Origin: Armatimonadota bacterium
GTDB taxonomy: Bacteria; Armatimonadota; Armatimonadia; Armatimonadales; Armatimonadaceae
Length of the DNA: 15,935 nt
Assembly (NCBI GenBank): GCA_014381035.1
Contig: JACMIS010000602.1
Span: 1-15,935 of the forward strand
Direction: 5' to 3'
In this document: piece by piece, positions 14,819 to 15,935 of the stretch
How the letters are laid out: the number at the start of each line of letters is the position of its first letter
How positions within the stretch are numbered: position 1 is the first letter of the stretch
Notes under the pieces: model-generated
Database searches by the model: none
The model's input: only the letters and a program-made list of their open reading frames with translations
Told to the model about the DNA's origin: nothing
Translations under genes and position numbers: made by a program

Positions 14819-15935
14819 CTATCCGCCTTTTGCCAGTCGCAGGAAGTTGTCGCGGTCGATTGCACGGGAAATCGCTTCCTCGTAGGAGATCATTCCGGCT
14901 TTCTGCATGTCGGCAAGCACTTTATCCATCGGTTGCATCCCGTATTGCGCCCCGGTTTCGATGGATGATGCAATCTGGTACGACTTGCCTTCCCGGATCA
15001 GGTTCCGAATAGCGGACGTCGCGACCATGATTTCAATCGCCGCTATTCGTCCGCCCCCGAGCATCGGCAGAAGTTGCTGGGCAACGACCGCTTCGAGTGA
15101 CGTCGATAATTGAACCTTGATCTGGTCCTGCTGATCGGGCGGGAAAACGTCAATCACGCGGTCAACGGTTGACGCGGCACTCCGCGTATGCAATGTGCCG
15201 AAAACAAGGTGTCCCGTTTCCGCTAGTGTCAGTGCGGCGGCGATGGTTTCCTTATCCCGCATTTCCCCGACCAGGATGATGTCCGGGTCCTCGCGCAAAA
15301 CCGCCCGCATCGCATTGTGAAACCCCTCCGTGTCTTGCCCGATCTCGCGCTGGTTCACCATACATTTTTTGTGATTGTGCAGGTATTCAATCGGGTCCTC
15401 CATTGTCATGATGTGTAATGACTTTTCGGAGTTGATGACATCAATCATCGAAGCGATAGTCGTAGATTTGCCCGAGCCGGTTGGTCCTGTTACAAGAATC
15501 AGACCGGAATGTTTGCGGGTCAGGTCCTTCAAAATGGAAGGCAGGCGCAGTTGGTCAATCGACGGGATGATCGCGGGAATCGCCCGCATCGCGAAGCCGA
15601 CGCACCCTTTCTGCCGGTAGACGTTGAACCGGAACCGTCCCACATTGGCGACGCCGTAAGAGAAGTCGAGTTCCTTGGTGCGCTCGAACCGCTCGATCTG
15701 TTCCGAGGAAAGGATGTCATAAACGATCCGTTGCGCTTCGCGCGGCGTCACCTGCTCCCACTTCGACGGGGTCAGTTTCCCATCGATGCGGAACATCGGC
15801 GGCAACTCCACGGTGATGTGTACGTCGGACGCCTTCATCTGCTGACTGATGCGCAGGATGTCATCAATGTGGGTTTCCGAGAGCGGTAAGGAGCGGGTCT
15901 CCTCCATGTCATCGAGACCGAACCCGACGCCGCTA
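14819..15935 (-). CDS. pilT: Type IV pilus retraction ATPase PilT (start may lie beyond the window)
   Basis: The hexameric cytoplasmic ATPase that drives pilus retraction (twitching). From an in-frame ATG at 15907 it has 362 residues, near the family's usual 345-370. An N-terminal PAS-like domain (about 10-110) has ASDVHITVELPPMFRIDG. The Walker A GPTGSGKST is at 141-149, the Asp box includes MEDPIEYLH (169-177), Walker B is ILVGEMRD (211-218) and the His box is TGHLVFGTLHT (231-241). AIRNLIREGK (299-308), the retraction signature separating PilT from PilB, is present. The frame stays open to the right edge with coding-like residues (GVGFGLDD) and 15907 has no ribosome site, so the true start may be upstream. 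It precedes pilC on the same strand. Confidence 0.95.
   Translation of the reverse strand, partial: SGVGFGLDDMEETRSLPLSETHIDDILRISQQMKASDVHITVELPPMFRIDGKLTPSKWEQVTPREAQRIVYDILSSEQIERFERTKELDFSYGVANVGRFRFNVYRQKGCVGFAMRAIPAIIPSIDQLRLPSILKDLTRKHSGLILVTGPTGSGKSTTIASMIDVINSEKSLHIMTMEDPIEYLHNHKKCMVNQREIGQDTEGFHNAMRAVLREDPDIILVGEMRDKETIAAALTLAETGHLVFGTLHTRSAASTVDRVIDVFPPDQQDQIKVQLSTSLEAVVAQQLLPMLGGGRIAAIEIMVATSAIRNLIREGKSYQIASSIETGAQYGMQPMDKVLADMQKAGMISYEEAISRAIDRDNFLRLAKGG

Overview
The window looks like ordinary chromosome of an environmental Gram-negative-type bacterium with moderately high GC. It carries type IV pilus motor genes, lipobox-bearing exported metalloproteases, PAS/CHASE3-linked SpoIIE-type phosphatases and a folate-dependent TrmFO. 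This mix would fit a deep-branching soil lineage such as Armatimonadota, but that placement is a low-confidence guess. There are no rRNA or tRNA genes, IS elements or CRISPR arrays.

Layout. Positions 1-663 (minus) hold a membrane-anchored protein of unknown function whose stop overlaps the start of a DUF2382 (YsnF/AvaK-type) stress protein that runs off the left edge. Positions 841-1823 (plus) form a self-contained unit: a promoter with a LexA/DinR-like palindrome between its -35 and -10, a start codon only 6 bases after the -10, two unrecognised proteins (191 and 80 aa) and a strong terminator. Positions 2042-4206 hold a sigma-70 factor coupled to an NDUFA9-like SDR protein, followed at 4387-4998 by a membrane-anchored CBM-like protein with a bidirectional hairpin after it.

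Positions 5104-6966 (minus) encode a CHASE3-PAS-SpoIIE phosphatase, 7073-8431 (minus) TrmFO, and 8552-10633 (plus, divergent) a cytosolic triple-PAS SpoIIE phosphatase. PncA nicotinamidase follows at 10765-11331 with a terminator shared with the convergent gene. Positions 11397-13254 (minus) carry two paralogous matrixin-like lipoprotein metalloproteases. Positions 13504-15935 (minus) carry pilT (running off the right edge) and pilC with a GNRA-loop terminator.

How it works together. The two phosphatases are probably outputs of partner-switching signalling, one sensing at the membrane and one in the cytosol. No STAS-domain or anti-sigma kinase partner is in the window, and the sigma factor present is of the SigA type rather than the type usually controlled that way. 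pilT and pilC serve surface motility or adhesion. The part that looks least described is the putative damage-inducible two-gene unit at 841-1823, followed by the pair of variant-motif metalloproteases.
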